Source of the DNA: Albugo candida
Lineage: Eukaryota > Oomycota > Peronosporomycetes > Albuginales > Albuginaceae
Direction of reading: 5' to 3'
NCBI GenBank assembly: GCA_905220665.1
Contig: CAJNAR010000173.1
Span: 330,448 to 394,447 of the forward strand
Length of the DNA stretch: 64,000 nucleotides
Part shown: positions 23,300 through 35,516 of the stretch, in pieces
Layout of the letters: each line of letters opens with the position of its first letter
Numbering within the stretch: position 1 is the first letter of the stretch
Translations under genes and position numbers: made by a program
Notes under the pieces: generated by a model
Database searches by the model: none
Told to the model about the DNA's origin: nothing
The model's input: only the letters and a program-made list of their open reading frames with translations

Positions 23300-24580
23300 C
23301 AGGATAAATAATGAGTGTCAACCTGCGGCTTTTCTGAGCAATTTTATTGACACTTGCTGCAGAAAGAATATTTGAGAGATTAAAAACCCCACGGGTAGAC
23401 GGCCAAATTTTCTTCAACCCTAGCAAAATGCCAAAATTCAGACGACTTTTGCAACGCTAATGCTCCATGAAAAGTTGAGTAAAAGTCCAAGACTTCTGGA
23501 GGGAAGCTCAGGGCATAATCTTTGTTGCCAAAGGCTTTTTTTTGTGTAATTTGTATTCGGGCCAAGCCTTACCGATTCTTGCAGGGCCACTAAAGTTGCT
23601 GGTTTTCAGTGATATGCACTATACAACACTTCAAATCCTATGTACCAGCAAATCTGATTGGAAAATGTGTGCAGCAATGATCAACGCACAGTGAACGAAA
23701 CGTTCAAGCATATAGGCGCCTACTGATGTAGCCAGTTGCTGATGATACATCACGGCTAAGATTTGTCTTATGAATTCTTCTTTGATAGCAGTGATTGATT
23801 TCACACAGAATGGCTTACTGAAATTGCTTAGCGCAACTTAGATGGATTGAGTGCCCCAACATTCACGCACCTTTGGATTCGAATAATGGTGCAATCGAGT
23901 TTTCAGATGCGCTCACTGCAGCATCAATTCCTTTGCAATATTCACGTTTAAAACTAAGGAACAGCGCTCGCGTTAGGCTCCTCATTTCAGGCATGTTTGT
24001 ATGTTACTGAATGAGCTCTCAATCGATATCGACGTAATTGGCGAACACTTCATGGACCTCCTTTAGTACACTGCAAATCTATTTGTGCATTCAGGCTCCA
24101 CCCACAAACATAGGCGATGATCACGCACAGATCGAGGATTAAGCGGAAAAATATATTACAACAATAATCACTAGACGTTTTCAGTAACATGGCCCTTACC
24201 TAGGAAGCCATTACCATATGCTCACAGTCTTTAACTTCTCGCTGTAGTCTCAAGAATAAAGATGAGTACAAGACTTTGACCTTGATTTGAAGATTGATCT
24301 AAAAATTTCCCATGCACATGCCTAGGTACATAGCGAGTACATACCAGTATTGGACAAAAATGAACTGTAGTGCAAGTCATCTGTAACCTGTAATTATTAT
24401 TTTTTGCGGCCAACATTGAAGAATCATCAAACATAAACCGTCAACTAATACAATTGGCGTAGATTTACCCCCCACAAATACCATTCCAGCAGCTTTTTCC
24501 CCAATCACATCTACCAACCATTTTGCTCATTTGACAACAAAACACCTTCCTTTTTTCTGCCAGCCCATTGATCTAGCAGC
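23300..24580. other. No recognisable gene; 5' flank of DDE copy B
   Basis: No open frame over 70 codons and no identifiable motif. The last ~100 bases before 24581 presumably include the promoter and left end of the following transposon, but no clear inverted repeat end was found. Confidence 0.3.
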
Positions 24581-26665
24581 ATGCCTCGAACATCAAAACA
24601 GCAACGTCACATGAAAGCTATACGGGCTGCTTATGAGACGAAAAAACCCGGAAATATATCAAGTTCAACTATCGAAAAAAGGAGCGATGTAAAGGCGGAT
24701 TTAGAAGTTGAATTCGAGGTTCGAGGAAGAGCAAACGGACACCATTATTGTGAGTATTGAGTCTGCTTGTAAACGGCCTTCTCGGTACCTTAGAGACTAC
24801 GACAGAACGAAGCGGCGCAATAGAGCAGCGCAGAAAAAAGTAGCTATTGATTCAAGAAAGCTAGATACATACTTCAAGGCAAAAGCCACACAGCGTCAGC
24901 CTATAGACTCTGAAAGAGAGGACTTGATAGATGAAAAACCTCTTTATTCTCACAACAATCTTCAAAGAGCGCTTGTGAAATTGGGAAAACAAAATAAATC
25001 TCATGAGGAAAGTATGCAGCTGCGTCTTGCCTCTGCTGCAGCATACTTCAGGCTTATACTCTGCTGCAGTGAGGTAAAGTTAATTCATTTGCACATTCTC
25101 TAGCGCAATTTTATTTTATTTATTAACGGTCAATCGTGATTGCAAAATAAAGAGTTACTGCCTCGCAAATAATTGCGGCGGCGAAGGGAAAAGGGCGTTG
25201 GTTTGCCGAGATGCTTCGTGTCTGGGGACGTGTATATCTTGAAACTGTTTTTTTTCCCGAGAGCAAGCAGGGAAAGCATGTTACTATTGTTTTGAAGCTT
25301 TACATTCGAAACAATAAATTCTGCATAGTACCAACGGATTTTACCAAGCATGTCAACGAGCAGATACTTCCAAAAATTGATCCCACCGCATCTACCCACC
25401 TCAGCACTGTGACCCGCTGGATACAGTTACTTGACCTACTCTATTCAGAGGTGAAGAAAGTCATGTACGTTGATGGCCATGAACGAGCAGATGTCGTGGC
25501 ATGTCGTACTCATTTCCTGGAACGAACGAGAATCTACGAGACATTTATGCCGGAATTTGTTGGGAGGGAAATGGAATCGGAGATTTGGCCTGCCAGAGAT
25601 GCCATCATCCTAGTGACGCATGATGAAAGCACATTTGCCGCCCATGATGGCCAGAAGAAGCTATGCCTTCCTGATGGCGAAAAGCCACTGCGGAAAAAGG
25701 GGGCTGGAAGATCAATACATGTCAGCGAATTCCTGACTGATGTTGGTAAGTCTATTATTCTAGAGTTTTTCGCTCATTACTTTGATCAAGAGTTAACATT
25801 TTCTGTCGTATTCAAGGGAGCGACTAGCTTTGAGCAAAGAATAGAAGCTTCAACACAGCAAACTTCGAGAAGAGGCCTGCATAATCACATATCCCGGCAA
25901 GAACTATGACTGTCGGTGGATTGCGGAAGACCTTCATAAGCAAGTCCGGGATGCTGCAATTCCCATTTTCGATGCGCAGTTTTCCAATGCAAACGCTTTC
26001 TTCGCTTTCGACAATGCGACTAGCCACGCAGCATTTGCTGAAGATGCTCTCGTATCTCAACGGATGAATCTTGAACCGGGAGGAAAGCAACCGGTGATGC
26101 GGAATGGGATGTTTGGAGATGGGACATCGCAATCCATGGTATTCCCCGCAGATCATCCTCTGGCCGGACAACCAAAGGGCATAACGATCGTCCTGCAGGA
26201 ACGCAACCTCTGGACGACATACCTTCGCCTCGATTGCAGGGGTAAATGTGGTGACACAGGTAGCTGCTGCGGCCACAGTGTTATTCAGAACCAGCCAGAC
26301 TTTAAAGCTCAAAAAGGTTTGTTGGAAGAGACAACCACCGCGGCGGGCCATCTCATCATATTTTACGCCAAATTTCATTGCGAATTTAATTTATAGAAAA
26401 CTTTTGGGGGGAAGCAAAACGCTACGCAAGGAAAAATTGCGATTACACGTGGAAAGGGATTGGTCGCGACAGTTCCGAAAGCACTTGCCTCAGTTTCGCT
26501 CGCAGCAATCCGTCATCATGCTAGAAAGTGCTTCCTTTATATAGATGTGTATCGGAAAGATCTAACCGGATAAGCCGCGGAATATGCTATGAAAAAGTAC
26601 CGATCACATCGAAGAGTTCCAGACTCAGTTCACACAGACAGCAATGCTTTAGTAGCTACTGTATG
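24581..26665 (+). pseudogene. DDE_3-like transposase, copy B (most complete)
   Basis: Cut-and-paste transposase relic. It starts at ATG 24581 (MPRTSKQQRHMKAIRAAYE). A basic region follows in another frame (YLRDYDRTKRRNRAAQKK to about 25080), then the core from IIAAAKGKGRWFAEMLRVWG near 25168. The core reads YVDGHERADVVACR, ILVTHDESTFAAHDG (first catalytic D), LRKKGAGRSIHVSEFL, FFAFDNATSHAAFAEDAL (second D), [32 protein letters not shown] (frame break right before the catalytic-E block) and YRSHRRVPDS at the end. A 71-bp GTAAGT...AAG stretch (25746-25816) interrupts a position that is continuous in copy A. A TAG follows at about 25842 and other breaks occur, so it is non-functional. Confidence 0.75.
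25746..25816 (+). other. Intron-like insertion in DDE transposase copy B
   Basis: 71 bp beginning GTAAGT and ending TTCAAG, between FLTDVG and a downstream ERLALSKE block. Copy A reads straight through here. Simple splicing at these ends leaves the frame off, so it is either a decayed intron or an insertion. Confidence 0.35.
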
Positions 26666-26708
26666 AAGCTGTAAGTATAATATAAAGATAATATATTACA
26701 CTTGTACT

Positions 26709-26738
26709 CAAACCCTAATCCCTAAAGCCTAAACCTAA
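26709..26738 (+). repeat. Telomere-like degenerate CCCTAAA tract
   Basis: Four imperfect units (AAACCCTAA, TCCCTAAA, GCCTAAA, CCTAA) just after the end of DDE transposase copy B. They resemble the CCCTAAA/TTTAGGG telomere unit reported for plants and oomycetes. The tract is too short to be a telomere. Confidence 0.4.
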
Positions 26739-26918
26739 TTTGCCCACCGATCGCGGCCAATTTTTACGCTTTGATAGGAAACACTAGTTAAATCTAGAGA
26801 AACAAGGCAGTTTTTAGCGACTTATAAATTATCCAAAAATCATCCACTTCAAAATCCAAGCCTTTTGCTTTGCAGATGGTACACATAATTATAATATGTG
26901 TACTTTTTATTTATATGT

Positions 26919-27058
26919 AGGGAATTGTTATATTCACTCCCTTTTAATTCACGTGACACACGTTATTATACGCAATTAGGAGATTGTTATATTGACTCCC
27001 TTTTCGGTTAGATTCACTCCCTTCCAAGTCACGTGACCCACATTATTATACATTCAAA
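26919..27058 (+). repeat. Dispersed terminal-type repeat, two tandem units
   Basis: Two adjacent related units. The first, at 26919, begins AGGGAATTGTTATATTCACT. The second, at 26978, begins AGGAGATTGTTATATTGACT. Each continues with CTCCCTT...CACGTGAC...ATTATTATAC or a close variant. Related sequence occurs inverted at 55150-55345 and direct at 57024-57087. These look like ends of a transposon or MITE family; an association with the preceding DDE element is possible but unproven. Confidence 0.5.
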
Positions 27059-27179
27059 CATTATCGTCTTCTTTATGTGTCACACCCTGGTTTTATGCGA
27101 GCATACCGATGATTTGCTGAAACTCCCTGACAGGCTGGAAATTGTACCGATTGAGTAGACGTCTACTTTTCTCGGCTTG

Positions 27180-28440
27180 CCTTCTAGTTTATTCTCTCAT
27201 TGTGTCGGCACGGGCAACAGAGCTTGTTTGAAGTCAGGCTTTGCGTATTTGATAACTCTTTCCAGGAGCATATCTTCTGCTCCACCGACTGCTTCACTGA
27301 CTGCCGAGAAAATAAGAAAATTCTTGCTTCAAGAACATCCAGCTGTTTTTTTGCCGTAAAATAGCGTCATGCCTGCGTTTTGGTGATGCTGGGTCGACAC
27401 ACTTCGTAATGCGGTTCATCACTTCTTTGATGTTAGAGCCCTGAGTCATCCATTGAGGGACTTAGTGAGAGCTTTCCCGCTCAGATGGTGTCCTAGACAG
27501 TGCAGCTTCTCCTCCTCACTAGATGCTTACTGGACATGCGATAGTTGACACAAGAAACGATAAACCCATTGGATGAACGGCTCTCCAAGTATATAGTATG
27601 TTTCTCTCCCATCAAATGGCTGAATTGCTAGCTTCATATCCCTTCAATTTGTCTCGATTTAGCCCGTGTAACGCATTATGTTCCATGGAATGGAAAAAGC
27701 TTATCCTCATTTCGTTTCCACGATGCAGCATCGGTTTCGCATCCAAGGATGACATTTTAAAATAATGTCCTTGGTTGTTTGAACCTGCAAATACGCTTTC
27801 CATTCGCGGATAGGTGGTGCTGGTAAGGGTGAGCTGATGATCCGCACGACTTTCATCTTGTCCAGTCGATTCCCGAGTGTCTCTAGCACATCATTCGATG
27901 CATCTTCGACTCATCTGGTTCATCGTATTTCTCGATGGTGTTGGCTGGTGAAATCTTGTTTGGGCTCATCACCTGTTGGCAGGCAAGCGAAGATGGTTGC
28001 GTTCCAGGAAAATTACCAAAGCTGGCATTTTTACCTTAAAGCACATTCTAAATTTCTTTTAACAGTGCTTGCAAAATAGAATGAGTATAACAAGGTAGGA
28101 GCATTCATTGCTTGCATGGAGTCCTGCCTAGTTCCGCTTGCTGCACCGTGCCGAGACTTCTTTAATCTTACTGCATGATTAAATTGATCAATTTTTCTTC
28201 ACCGACGACGTGAATCTGTCACGTCGCAAAATGTATTATGCCTCACATATTGGAACTAGCGAGATTGTGTCCACCATAAGTAAATGATCCACTTGAAAAG
28301 CTGTTCGGATGACTTTATCGGATTTATTGATATAGTTGTTGAGCTTTCGCACATACAGAATTTTTGCATCATACAGTATTGGACCAGCTTGTCCGTCTGT
28401 AGTCGCTGAAGTGAATCCTTGGCCACCACTCAAATGGCCT
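27180..28440 (-). pseudogene. Decayed protein-coding remnant, possibly retroelement gag
   Basis: Minus-strand scraps include MKLAIQPFDGRETYYILGEP and FIQWVYRFLCQLSHVQ (27535-27640), resembling gag-type wording in oomycete LTR elements. Further upstream on the minus strand lies a stretch at 28236-28433 (QAGPILYDAKILYVRKLNNY) that I do not recognise. Stops and frame changes are frequent. The family call is weak. Confidence 0.25.
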
Positions 28441-29759
28441 CTCCAAACTTTCTAGTACGAATGGTTAGCATTTTGTTTTTCTTTATTAGTGTATATTTGC
28501 GAAACAAGTATGAATTTTTCTTTGATGCAGCTACCCTGTTGAATTCTTTGCGCTTACTGGAAGAATTTGTAATTCTCTCCCCATGTTATTGGTAAGGCTA
28601 TTAGCTCATTGATACCATTTTCAACTCCATGGAGAAATGATTGCTATTCTTTGAACCAGACACTGTATATATGGAAAGACTCTGGCGGAACCGGTGTTCG
28701 TTAACGATTTTCATCAATAATCTTTGGCAGTAGTGGTATGCGGAGCTGCGATAAATTCGTTTTTATAAGTTAAAAAAGTTTTTCTTTTATTGTATTTTAT
28801 TTTTCTAAATTTTTAAATATATACCTTTGTTAAAAAAATTAAGCGGTTTTACAAAAGGGCCCAATACCTTGTATTTTGTGCATTCAGCTGCATTTTCTCG
28901 ATAATTGGTCCAATTGTTGCAGAATTCGACATTGAACTTGTATTGAATCTTCCTTGCCGTTCCATTCGCAATTATATGCTGTTCGGACAATTCCACTTAA
29001 ACGACATTATTTCCATAAGATAGAACCGCATCTCCAATAAAGTCACGGCTACTTGGATTTATTAGTGTTGATCAGCACAGTACAATCGCCATTTTGCGCA
29101 AAAATCGGGCTTTCTTCTGGCAAAAAAAGACAAATGACCGAGATAAAAGTGGAGAAAGATGGAACGGGTAGCAGATAGTAACCCATAGGGTACATATGCA
29201 TGCGCATTGATATGGAGAACGAGACTTTGTTAAACATATCAACAAAACGAGTATTTATTTCTTGCTCATATTCGGAGATCACTTCTTATTTCCAAGATGT
29301 TCCTAGAACTATGATGTTTCTCTTGAGCCGATAATAAGAAGATCTGAGAAACATGTAATGACGCAAGAGAGCAAAAATATGTAATTAGATAAAGATTGCT
29401 GGTAAATTAGAAAAATGTCTCGTGCAAAGATCTTTACTTCACGTTTTCTTATTGGAGTGCTTCTTTGGAATGGAAATTTTTTGTAGAAAAGGGGCAAGTA
29501 GAGGAGGTGTCAGGGGGCACCACGTCCGAAGAACATGAATTTCCTTTTTTAGAGATTTACTTTAGTAACTACAGCATAGGTAGTACACAGCGTGATCGTT
29601 AGTGCTTAACGTATTGTCCAATTATATAAACGATGCTGCTGCCGTATTCCGCAAGAATGTTGTAAAGTAGCACACACTCTTGTCCTTTTACTGTGACCTA
29701 TATCGATGAGCAAATTGCTATACTTGGTGGTGTCTAAAGACAAACTTCCATTTATATCA
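28441..29759. other. AT-rich, no recognisable feature
   Basis: Only short open stretches with no motif seen. It borders the satellite fragment on its right. Confidence 0.35.
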
Positions 29760-29997
29760 CATTTTTGCTGCAAAAAGGACACAATTGCTAGCAACTCCGT
29801 GTCATAGAATACTAGTAAGCACTATCGATTCGTTTACATCAAGGCAATCGTAGGCCCGGGTATGCTTAGTGCACATAAACCCGGGCCACTACACACTAGT
29901 CTCAAACTTTGGGACAAGTGTGTTTTCATTGCCTAAGAAATATACTGATCTGACATATTCAGTGAATAGTAACGATAGTGTGAAACTATAGGTTGAT
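29760..29997 (-). repeat. Satellite unit, left part interrupted by gypsy insertion
   Basis: Matches the right-hand satellite units at 41.5-42.8 kb. Shared landmarks are TTGCTAGCAACTCCGT, TCGATTCGTTTACATCAAG, ACACACTAGT and CATATTCAGTGAATAGTA. It stops exactly at the GTCAT duplication, and the unit resumes at 41525 with GTCATTTTGGATT. Confidence 0.8.
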
Positions 29998-30002
29998 GTC
30001 AT
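29998..30002. other. Target-site duplication of the Ty3/gypsy element (left)
   Basis: GTCAT, repeated at 41525-41529. An undisrupted unit at 42208 shows the empty-site context AATGTCATTTTGGATT. Confidence 0.85.
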
Positions 30003-30184
30003 TGATATCTCGTTCACTCCTGAACAAGTCTTCACTGCTTCAACCACCGACGGCTTCGGGGTTGTTCGACTCCGATAACTGCAAAATCAAAAGTGTATTA
30101 TACAAGATCATCTGGTACCGGTTTTTATGGAAAGATATGAAAGATACGCGTGACCTAACCTTGGGATGGATACCCAACCCATCA
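30003..30184 (-). repeat. 3' LTR of the gypsy element
   Basis: A 182-bp sequence with TGAT...ATCA inverted termini (plus strand starts TGATATCTCG, ends CCCATCA). It matches 41380-41524 closely through CTTCGGGGTTGTTCGACTCC and AGATACGCGTGACCTAA. The outer end abuts the GTCAT duplication. Confidence 0.8.
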
Positions 30185-30189
30185 TTTCT

Positions 30190-33100
30190 CTCTACTTCTA
30201 GAACTTTCACTACGAATGAAAGGTCGAAAAGCTTCCATCTTAGGTTCGGATGCCACCCTTTTTTGAATAACACCGGGACATCTTCCAGCAGAATGCTTGC
30301 AGGTTCCCAGCTATTCTCAGCCGCATCCAAACCAATCCATTGGACTAGAGCCTCCCACTGATGTGTATCTGGATTGATACGGCATTCCAGAAATTTTTGT
30401 ACCAAATGACCATCATTTGCAAACACCACGTAGGCTTTCAAGTCTTGCATAATTTCCATTTCTCGCTCGTAGAATTTCAATCGTGTGACATGCCGGTTAA
30501 TGATAGCAAACGGTTCAACCAACTCTTGTGTGTCGTAAGTCCACCCGTTTAAGGTTTCCCGTGGCCGGTAAGGCCCCTTTCAATGTAACATGAGCTTGTT
30601 TGTTCGTCGTATAACATTTCCAGAGAGAGCAAAATCCCCAGTCTCGAAATTACCGGAGACACGCCGTGTTTTTTGCTGTGTCGACGTATCCCAGCGTCGT
30701 TTTTCTTCTTTGCCACGGTGGACACTCGTTGATACATGCCGTCCAGCGTAGCTTGCAACGTCTCAATATGCTTCTGCTGCGTGTCATTAAGGCTTTGTTT
30801 CGTACACGAGAAAAAATGCCTTCCTGAGGTGGTTGGTATAGTACAATGATAGAATCCTGTCGCGGCAATCCATTGAAAAATATGACCGGGGCAATTCCAC
30901 CCAGTATACTGGATCGAAGCTGATTTAACATGGACTGGCACAGATACAGTAACTGTGGCCCATATTCTATCCGCTGTTTACGCTCTCTCAGTAGAGACCG
31001 CATGACTTTAAGCACCTGACGATTCATAACTTCCAACCCACGGGCAATACGCCGTGACGAAATGGTGTTTAGAAACCAACACTTTTTGTACTTGCTCCCT
31101 GGCTTCGGTTTTGAAATGAGAGCCTTGATCCGATACCCACCATAGAACCACACCATACCGCTTAAACCAGTCTAGGAGCGCCAGGATGGTAACGTCCGTG
31201 TTCACCATTCTTGTTGGTATCAGCTCGCAGAATTCACTCATCCCATCCTCCAATACCAGTACGTAGCAGAATCCATTCAATCCTTTAGACATGGTCAAAA
31301 AATCAAAGTGCAGTATTTCATTCGGTTTGGTTGCTCGTAGCGTCTCTCCATAAGGTCTTGGAAACATTACTCCATTCGCCACCAAACAATGTAAGCAATT
31401 TTTCACAGACTCTTTCACATCTGAATCCATTGTCGTCCACACGACATGTTTTGCTAGTATGCCTAATGTTGTAGCCCTTCCACTATGGCCTACTGAGCCC
31501 GCATGAGCTAGGACAGAAAGCCTTTTTGTAAGCTGATAGCTGCATCTGGTATCCATATACGTTTTCTATTATCCACTCATATGGATCTCTCGACATCCTG
31601 TACCAAATCCCGATAGATAAGGTGCTTGCGCACTTTTTCCTGTATCTTCCTGGTTTCATCCAAGGAAGGCCATTCAAAATGTTCATTTTCAAGCGGAGAG
31701 ACGTCTTCGACCATGGCTAGTGCACAGCATTTTGGTGCTATTTGCTTAACCAATTCCTGTTTAGGGCTCCCCCATCATGATAATAAATCCACCATACGTT
31801 TATTTCACCGACCACATGCTCCACATATAGCGAAACATTTTTAGAACCATGGCCCAACGTTGTAGCTTGTCCGCTCTGTAGCGATCCAAAGTGCCATCAG
31901 CACTATGTGGATCGAAAATGAATTGTAAATTGCGGTGGTAGCTGAATATGTGAAACCCTTTCCTCTCAACAACAGATAATCCAATCTTTTGCATGTTTCC
32001 ACTATCGCATATGCTTCCTTTTCAATAGTTACCCACCTCAACATCAAAACTTTGAAGGATCCACTTAGAAGTGCCAACAGGAAATGATTTTGCTCCGACC
32101 TTGGTTTAGAGCTGCCCCCTGGGGCCAGCTACGTAATTATAACTTCCCAATGGTCTTGTGATGCATCCGTGTACATGCAGACTTCCCAGGTATCTTTTTG
32201 GTGAGCCGTGAGTACCATCGCTACTAGCGCTGCTTTCACCATTTGCAGACATTGGTCTTGTTTCATACTCCAGCCGTGGTCTTTCAAAGAGACGTGGAGA
32301 AGTTTCCGCTTCTTTCTACTTCCTGCAGCTCTAGTTGCAATTTCCAGGACGTCATGCAAATCCTGTACCAGTGCGGTATACTTCAATATGCTGTTTCGCA
32401 TCCAGTTTACAGCACATAGAGATTGCTGAAGTTCGGCTGCAATCTCCGGAGTTTCGAGTTCACACAGTCCCTGAAATCGACTTGCGCAATGACTGATCCC
32501 TGCTTTTGAGATTTCCTTTGCGCACCATATTGTGGAATAGGTGAGGAATGTGCATTTTGCTGGATTCAGTTTCACCCCCTATTCCTCATACTGCCGTAAA
32601 ACTATCTCCAATGTCTCCAAAAGCTATGACATACGTCTCGGCATACCCTAGAACATCATGCAACCATACTTGTACTCCCTATCCCATACTGGCTTCATAA
32701 CATGCTCGGCCACATGTTGCACGTAAGCCACTGCATCTGTTGACCCCATGATCACTCTATTCGCCGTGAATAAACCGCCTGGGGTTACCACTGTGAAATA
32801 GTCATTGCTGGTCTCATCGAGAGGTAGTTGCCAGTAAATACGGAAACACTTCAGCGAAAAATAACACGTTGATCCTTCCAATTGAGCCGAAACTACCTCC
32901 AAATGCGGCATTGTCCACGCCATAGGTACTGTTACTGCATTGATGGCACGTAAATCCAGTGTCATGCGATACTCACCGACTGCCTTCATTGCCACGATTC
33001 GAGGGGCACTTCCCCATCGTAGATCTGGGTTTCTGTAAACCAAATTGTGGTTCACCAGTTCCGCCAAATGTTTTTTTCAAATAATCTTTGTGCAAAGGTG

Positions 33101-33195
33101 GGTATCGTATACATTTTGCCATGATGGGAGTTTATCCTTCTTTTAGTTGTACTCGAAGAGGAGCGACTGTCGCTGGAGAGTCCGCTGCAAATTCC
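30190..33195 (-). pseudogene. Gypsy pol, 3' half: RT-RNase H-integrase-chromodomain
   Basis: From right to left: the linker VAPLRVQLKEG near 33150; RT with YRMTLDLRAINAVTVPMAW and LEGSTCYFSLKCFRIYWQLP (33000-32830); the RT thumb with MKLNPAKCTFLTY (32575). RNase H follows with YTDASQDHWEVIIT and a second part LRWVTIEKEAYAIVETCKRL (32575-31841). The integrase HHCC and core region spans 31556-31008, with an HAGSVGHSGRATTL-type zinc segment, NCLHCLVANG and DFLTMSKGLNGFCYVLVLED. Last is a chromodomain, KFLECRINPDTHQWEALVQW (30420-30250). The RT active-site YVDD block is not clearly preserved; it falls near a frame break at about 32640. Multiple frameshifts make it a pseudogene. It supplies reverse transcription and integration in active relatives. 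Confidence 0.85.
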
Positions 33196-33211
33196 ACCAG
33201 GGAAACATCTT
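33196..33211. other. LINE target-site duplication (left)
   Basis: ACCAGGGAAACATCTT, identical to 39643-39658. On the minus strand it encodes part of the gypsy linker (DVSLV), which continues into EFAAD only on this side. Confidence 0.9.
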
Positions 33212-33400
33212 TGCACTTTTAAATTTGCTGTCTAGTGCACAAGTGATATTCACACTGCACCACACGAAGAGTAAATTTAACGCAACATTCATACTACCTC
33301 CAGCCTTCTTCGCTCTTTCAACGAACTCCCAGCCACTCAACCCAGCACTCAGCCCGGTTCACACCAGTCCTCAAACCTTCTCCAGCGTTCTACAGCTCGC

Positions 33401-33645
33401 GAAATCCGCTACAACTTTTGCGAATCTTCGTACAGTCCGCTGCAACTTTTGCCAATCTCTGCGAAGCCCGCTACAACACTTTCCAGTCTTCGCAAAACCG
33501 ATCTTACCAATCTTATTGGTGGAACTCAGCTTCGCTTACTTTCATTGGCGGAACCCTCTCTTACCAACCATCCTAGTTGGAGCCTCTATTCTCAGTGGAG
33601 AACCCTTATTTTGTGATTCTTATACGTGATTATACAAGGGATAAC
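33401..33645 (+). promoter_or_regulatory. LINE 5' UTR with short tandem repeats
   Basis: Three ~31-bp units share CCGCT(A/G)CAAC (around 33406, 33437 and 33468). They are followed by a second series around TTGGTGGAACTC, TTGGCGGAACCC, TTGGAGCCTC and AGTGGAGAACCC. ORF1 ATG follows at 33646. Internal LINE promoters often use such monomers; promoter function here is inference. Confidence 0.45.
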
Positions 33646-35513
33646 ATGGCTCCAGCAAAGACCCCGCAGTCCAATGTGGACATAGCATGGCGCAATACTT
33701 TCCGCCAATCCAACCCGCACCGATTACGCTATGTACCCGGCGATGATCTCTTTCAAGCAATTGAGGATGCGGTTGTGTCCAATGCGTCGCCTGACACCTT
33801 CCGCATGCTTGCCTTACGAGAGGTGCAAAAATCACGTATCGATCCTTGTGAGAAGATCGAAATGCTCATTCCGGCCCCACGGTTGACGGCAACGTTTCGC
33901 CTCGACGAAATACTTCTCTCGCTCCATCAGGAAGCGCAAACAGCCACTTGGACGATGGCGTTGGACTCACTTTGCGACTTCATGAGTATCAAAAACCGCG
34001 GGCTTAAGTTCCACTGCCTCGACAAAGCGGTGGCTCAGAAACTTGGCGGCACGGCCATTCGATGCATGGGAAAACAATTTCTCGTGCAACCATACCGTCG
34101 ATTTGGCGACTGGTACTTTGTGGAACTCAACAAGGTACCTATGGGTCTGTCAGATGACGCGATAGCGGGCTACTTTGAGCCCATGGGCATACCATTCATG
34201 CTCACGCCCAGCACCAAACCAGGGCTAATCGACTCCAGGGACAGAGTCGTTTGGTTTCGGTCCAAAACTGCGCCGGTCCAACTATTCTCCGCGGACCGTC
34301 AACCTCTACGGGAGATCTCCTTTCCTGGTTTTCCGGATCCGGTTTATGTCCACCACAAACATAGGGCATACAATCAAGTTACGCCACCTTCGATAGTGGC
34401 GAAGAAGGCGGCGGCGAAAGCGGCAAAAGGGTTCCAGCCATAAAAAATACCCTTCGCCATATCGATCTTGAGCAGTCCCAGCCTGCGGCAATCATCACTC
34501 CCGCGCCCGAACCACCCTTGACGTGCCCTACTGTCAAGGATTCCTTCGATACGTGGTCTCAGGTATCGAAACAGATCAACTGCAGACCACCACCACCACT
34601 TCCTCAGGGCAAAGTAGTGGATATCATGGCATGCACAGAAGAAGAGGAAGCCTTCTTCGATCTCCCAATCACCCCAACCGGTTATCAACTTGCTTTCTCG
34701 CCATTGGAAGACGACGAAGGCAACGATATCACTTGTGTCGTGACGGTTGAAGACTGTGGCGTTGTTCGAAGCAACCCCCTCTACCCCATAGACCCAGTTG
34801 CTCGCATGCTGGAAGAGCAGTGTCTCCATACCGATCCCAGGAAACTGCTCAATAAAGCCCACCGAAGAAGCCATATCGCGGCAACTCAAGTGGTCTTCAT
34901 GGAGCTCAAAGATCCGGAAACCTGTTTGGCGGCCATTGCGGCCCAACCCACCATTATCGCGCCAGTATTTCAGGCTCCTTCTCTCGCTCAACATATCATG
35001 GTTCCTGAACATGCCATTTTGCGGGCTATCAGTTCCGGTTCTAGTGAACATTATGGTGACTCTTCGAGCTTGGTTTCTCGCATCACTCATCATTATGACG
35101 ATACTATTCCGACACAGGCCGAGCTGTTCGCGGACCTTTTCCCTGGAGACGAAGCCCAGACGTTAGCCTTGGCTTTGGCTTCATTCGATTTATACCTCCG
35201 CGCTTATGGATCCACCCTCTATATGGATCCAGTCAGTGTAGCTGCTCTCATCAACGATGATCAGCCCGGGTATCTCAAACATAGTCCCTTTCTCCTTTGG
35301 GATGATCGTGTACTCATGGCTCTTGCCGCGGAATTAAGTAGTCATCTGCTTTCCACGGCACCCAAGTACATTGGGGATGCTTGTAGTCTTCTAGGCTACA
35401 CACTTTCTTGCGCCGACGATCTTATGGAGAAATCAGGCATGGACTCTACGATGGACCTCAGCGATGCTACCGACCTAGTCGGCCGCACTACCATGGATTC
35501 CACTCGACTCTAA
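33646..35513 (+). pseudogene. LINE ORF1 (RNA-binding type), one frameshift
   Basis: ATG at 33646 (MAPAKTPQSNVDIAWR). The first frame runs to TAA 34441-34443, ending IVAKKAAAKAAKGFQP. The frame one base back is open through the same stretch, reads VPAIKNTLRHIDLEQSQPAA, and continues to the stop at 35513. A single base change or a -1 slip near the run GCAAAAGGG (about 34420) would therefore join them. The first part is basic, with a KAAAKAAK tail. The second part has HRRSHIAATQVVFMELKDP. No CCHC knuckle was found. ORF1 proteins of LINEs coat the RNA template; assignment here rests on position rather than a recognised domain. Confidence 0.65.
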
Positions 35514-35516
35514 GCA

